Shown: piece by piece, positions 6,333-7,381 of the stretch
How positions within the stretch are numbered: the first letter of the stretch is position 1
Layout of the letters: the number at the start of each line of letters is the position of its first letter
Assembly (NCBI GenBank): GCA_030638205.1
Contig: DAOWFB010000001.1
Coordinates: forward strand, 1 to 7,381
From: Thalassospiraceae bacterium
Lineage (GTDB): Bacteria > Pseudomonadota > Alphaproteobacteria > Rhodospirillales > Magnetovibrionaceae
Length of the DNA: 7,381 bases
Reading direction: 5' to 3'
Made by a program: the position numbers and the translations under genes
Notes under the pieces: model-generated
Told to the model about the DNA's origin: nothing
What the model saw: the letters and a program-made list of their open reading frames with translations, nothing else
Databases searched by the model: none

Positions 6333-7187
6333 TTGCCGCCACCACCGCTACCATTGGACGAGGAAGAAGACGAAAGCTGGCTGCTGACCTATGCAGATGC
6401 CATTACTTTGCTTATGGCGTTCTTTGTTATGTTGGTTTCGTTTTCAAAAATTGACCTACCCACATTCGAAGACGTTATGGCCGGCATCAAGGATGAAATC
6501 GGCACAGGAATGACCGTTTCCACCACCACCCAAATGACGCAAGAGCTAGAAAGTGCAGTGTTTGAAATGCAGGCCGAAAAGGTTGTTGACGTTCAAAAAA
6601 CAGACCGTGGCATTACAATTGAAATGGCGGCTGGTGCATTTTTTATTCCCGGTACCGCAACTTTGCGCAAAGAAGCATTGCCCATAATTGAAAGCATGGC
6701 CGTTACCTTCGCCAAGGAAAAGTTCAAATATTTTTCCATAGCAATCGAAGGCCATACCGATGACGACCCCATAAACACCCCACAATTTCCATCCAACTGG
6801 GAACTTTCGGCCGGACGTTCGGCTGCGATGGCAAAATATTTTATCGAAATCGGTCTTCACCCTTACCGCCAGACGGTAACTGGGTTTAGCGACACCAGGC
6901 CTAAATTTCCCAACCGCGATAAAATGGGTGCGGCCATACCTGAAAATCAAGCACGCAACCGACGGGTTGAATTGTTGTTAGAAGCGATGATGCGCAAAGA
7001 AAAAGAAGCCTTTTCCGACATCCTTCTTGAGCAGCGCTTAAAAGAAGAAGAGCAAAAACGTAAAGACGCTGAAGAAGCAAAAAGACAAGAGGTTCAGGAT
7101 AAAATCAACGAGACAAACAACAGGGCAAACGACGAAACAAACGACGAAGAGTCTAGCTCAGCCCCGGCTTCAGAAAACGGGCAATAA
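6333..7187 (+). CDS. motB: Flagellar stator protein MotB (PomB-like, OmpA-type peptidoglycan-binding domain)
   Basis: This 284-residue protein anchors the stator to the cell wall and carries its ion-binding residue. A proline/acidic N-terminus (MPPPPLPLDEEEDES) leads into the single TM helix SWLLTYADAITLLMAFFVML (15-34). Asp22 is the position equivalent to MotB Asp32 and PomB Asp24. The next segment (about 41-56) matches the plug region that blocks leakage before assembly. The OmpA-like domain covers about 97-218: EGHTDDDPI (139-147), NWELSAGRS (155-163) and NQARNRRVELLL (205-216) are the peptidoglycan-binding motifs. After it comes a 65-residue, highly charged, probably coiled-coil tail that is longer than usual. 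Sequence style suggests the PomB branch, but whether the ion is H+ or Na+ cannot be settled from this. It is cotranscribed with motA (30-bp gap) and starts with TTG. Confidence 0.92.
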   Translation: MPPPPLPLDEEEDESWLLTYADAITLLMAFFVMLVSFSKIDLPTFEDVMAGIKDEIGTGMTVSTTTQMTQELESAVFEMQAEKVVDVQKTDRGITIEMAAGAFFIPGTATLRKEALPIIESMAVTFAKEKFKYFSIAIEGHTDDDPINTPQFPSNWELSAGRSAAMAKYFIEIGLHPYRQTVTGFSDTRPKFPNRDKMGAAIPENQARNRRVELLLEAMMRKEKEAFSDILLEQRLKEEEQKRKDAEEAKRQEVQDKINETNNRANDETNDEESSSAPASENGQ

Positions 7188-7381
7188 TCAGTAAACTATT
7201 TCCATACCTTCACTGGCAACGAAGGTTCCATCCCACTCGGCTTTGGCTTCTTTTCCCAAAGCAGTCATAAAATCATCGTCATGATCGGGGTCGTGATGAA
7301 AGATTGCCATCCGTTTAGCGCCAGCTTCACGGCACAACTTAACACCCTCGTTCCATGTTGAATGCCCCCACCCTACCTTGG
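7188..7381 (-). CDS. MBL-fold metallo-hydrolase, C-terminal part (5' end outside window)
   Basis: The last 63 codons of a leftward gene are present, ending in TGA at 7188-7190. The visible motifs GWGHSTWNEGV and FHHDPDHDDDF resemble the C-terminus of Lactamase_B_2-type MBL hydrolases, where a late His (in FHHDP) is a metal ligand and the preceding HST segment is conserved. The segment ends in ASEGMEIVY, also typical of these proteins. The N-terminal HxHxDH metal site lies outside the window, so catalytic competence and substrate cannot be judged; family members include phosphodiesterases and RNase Z-like enzymes. The stop codon directly abuts the motB stop, tail to tail with no gap, so the end of motB transcription must overlap this gene. 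Confidence 0.8.
   Translation of the reverse strand, partial: KVGWGHSTWNEGVKLCREAGAKRMAIFHHDPDHDDDFMTALGKEAKAEWDGTFVASEGMEIVY
7206..7226. terminator. Weak candidate stem-loop beyond the motB stop
   Basis: ACCTTC-ACTGGCAAC-GAAGGT is a perfect 6-bp inverted repeat with a 9-nt loop, starting 18 nt after the motB stop and lying inside the opposing MBL coding sequence. No T-run follows on the plus strand, so it would be a poor intrinsic terminator. It may instead be a chance feature or an RNA 3'-end stabiliser. Confidence 0.2.

Noticed and set aside
5496..7187. ExbB/TolQ-ExbD/TolR energy-coupling pair instead of a stator
   Set aside because: The second protein has a full OmpA-like peptidoglycan-binding domain and the MotB TM signature with Asp22; the first has the four-helix MotA/PomA layout and cytoplasmic loop.

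Overview
The window looks like chromosomal DNA of a motile Gram-negative bacterium. It encodes an inner-membrane type I secretion ABC exporter with its periplasmic adaptor, and a flagellar stator pair whose MotB anchors to peptidoglycan. The PomA/PomB-like stator, the LapB/PrtD-like exporter without an N-terminal peptidase domain, and the CHASE2 and metallo-beta-lactamase (MBL) neighbours would suit an alphaproteobacterium with moderate GC. That placement is an inference from protein style, not a measured assignment.

Layout: (1) 1-1371, minus strand, is the N-terminal 457 codons of a CHASE2 sensor protein, probably a receptor adenylate/guanylate cyclase whose catalytic end lies beyond the left edge. 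(2) 1372-1802 is a non-coding divergent regulatory region with a perfect 19-bp palindrome next to the CHASE2 start and a repeat cluster ahead of the exporter gene. (3) 1803-5293, plus strand, is a two-gene type I secretion operon: an ABC transporter with an unusual ~160-residue basic tail, then an HlyD-family adaptor 5 bp downstream. (4) 5294-5495 is a spacer with three tandem 14-bp units, two of which carry a perfect TATAAT. (5) 5496-7187, plus strand, is a motA-motB pair of the PomAB-like type. (6) 7188-7381, minus strand, is the C-terminal 63 codons of an MBL-fold hydrolase whose stop codon directly abuts the motB stop.

The exporter and adaptor would form two of the three parts of a type I secretion channel, probably for an RTX-like or adhesin protein. 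No substrate gene and no outer-membrane TolC-like gene is visible. The stator genes would supply ion-driven torque to a flagellum. The flanking CHASE2 protein and MBL hydrolase suggest, but do not prove, that signalling genes surround a secretion and motility cassette. Two of the four complete genes (ABC transporter and motB) start with TTG, each backed by a good Shine-Dalgarno sequence.

I see no tRNA, rRNA, CRISPR, insertion sequence or phage gene. Each gene belongs to a recognisable family. The less ordinary material is the ABC C-terminal tail, the 14-bp promoter-like repeats, the palindrome at the CHASE2 start and the gene neighbourhood itself. I do not find strong evidence for a wholly new system.
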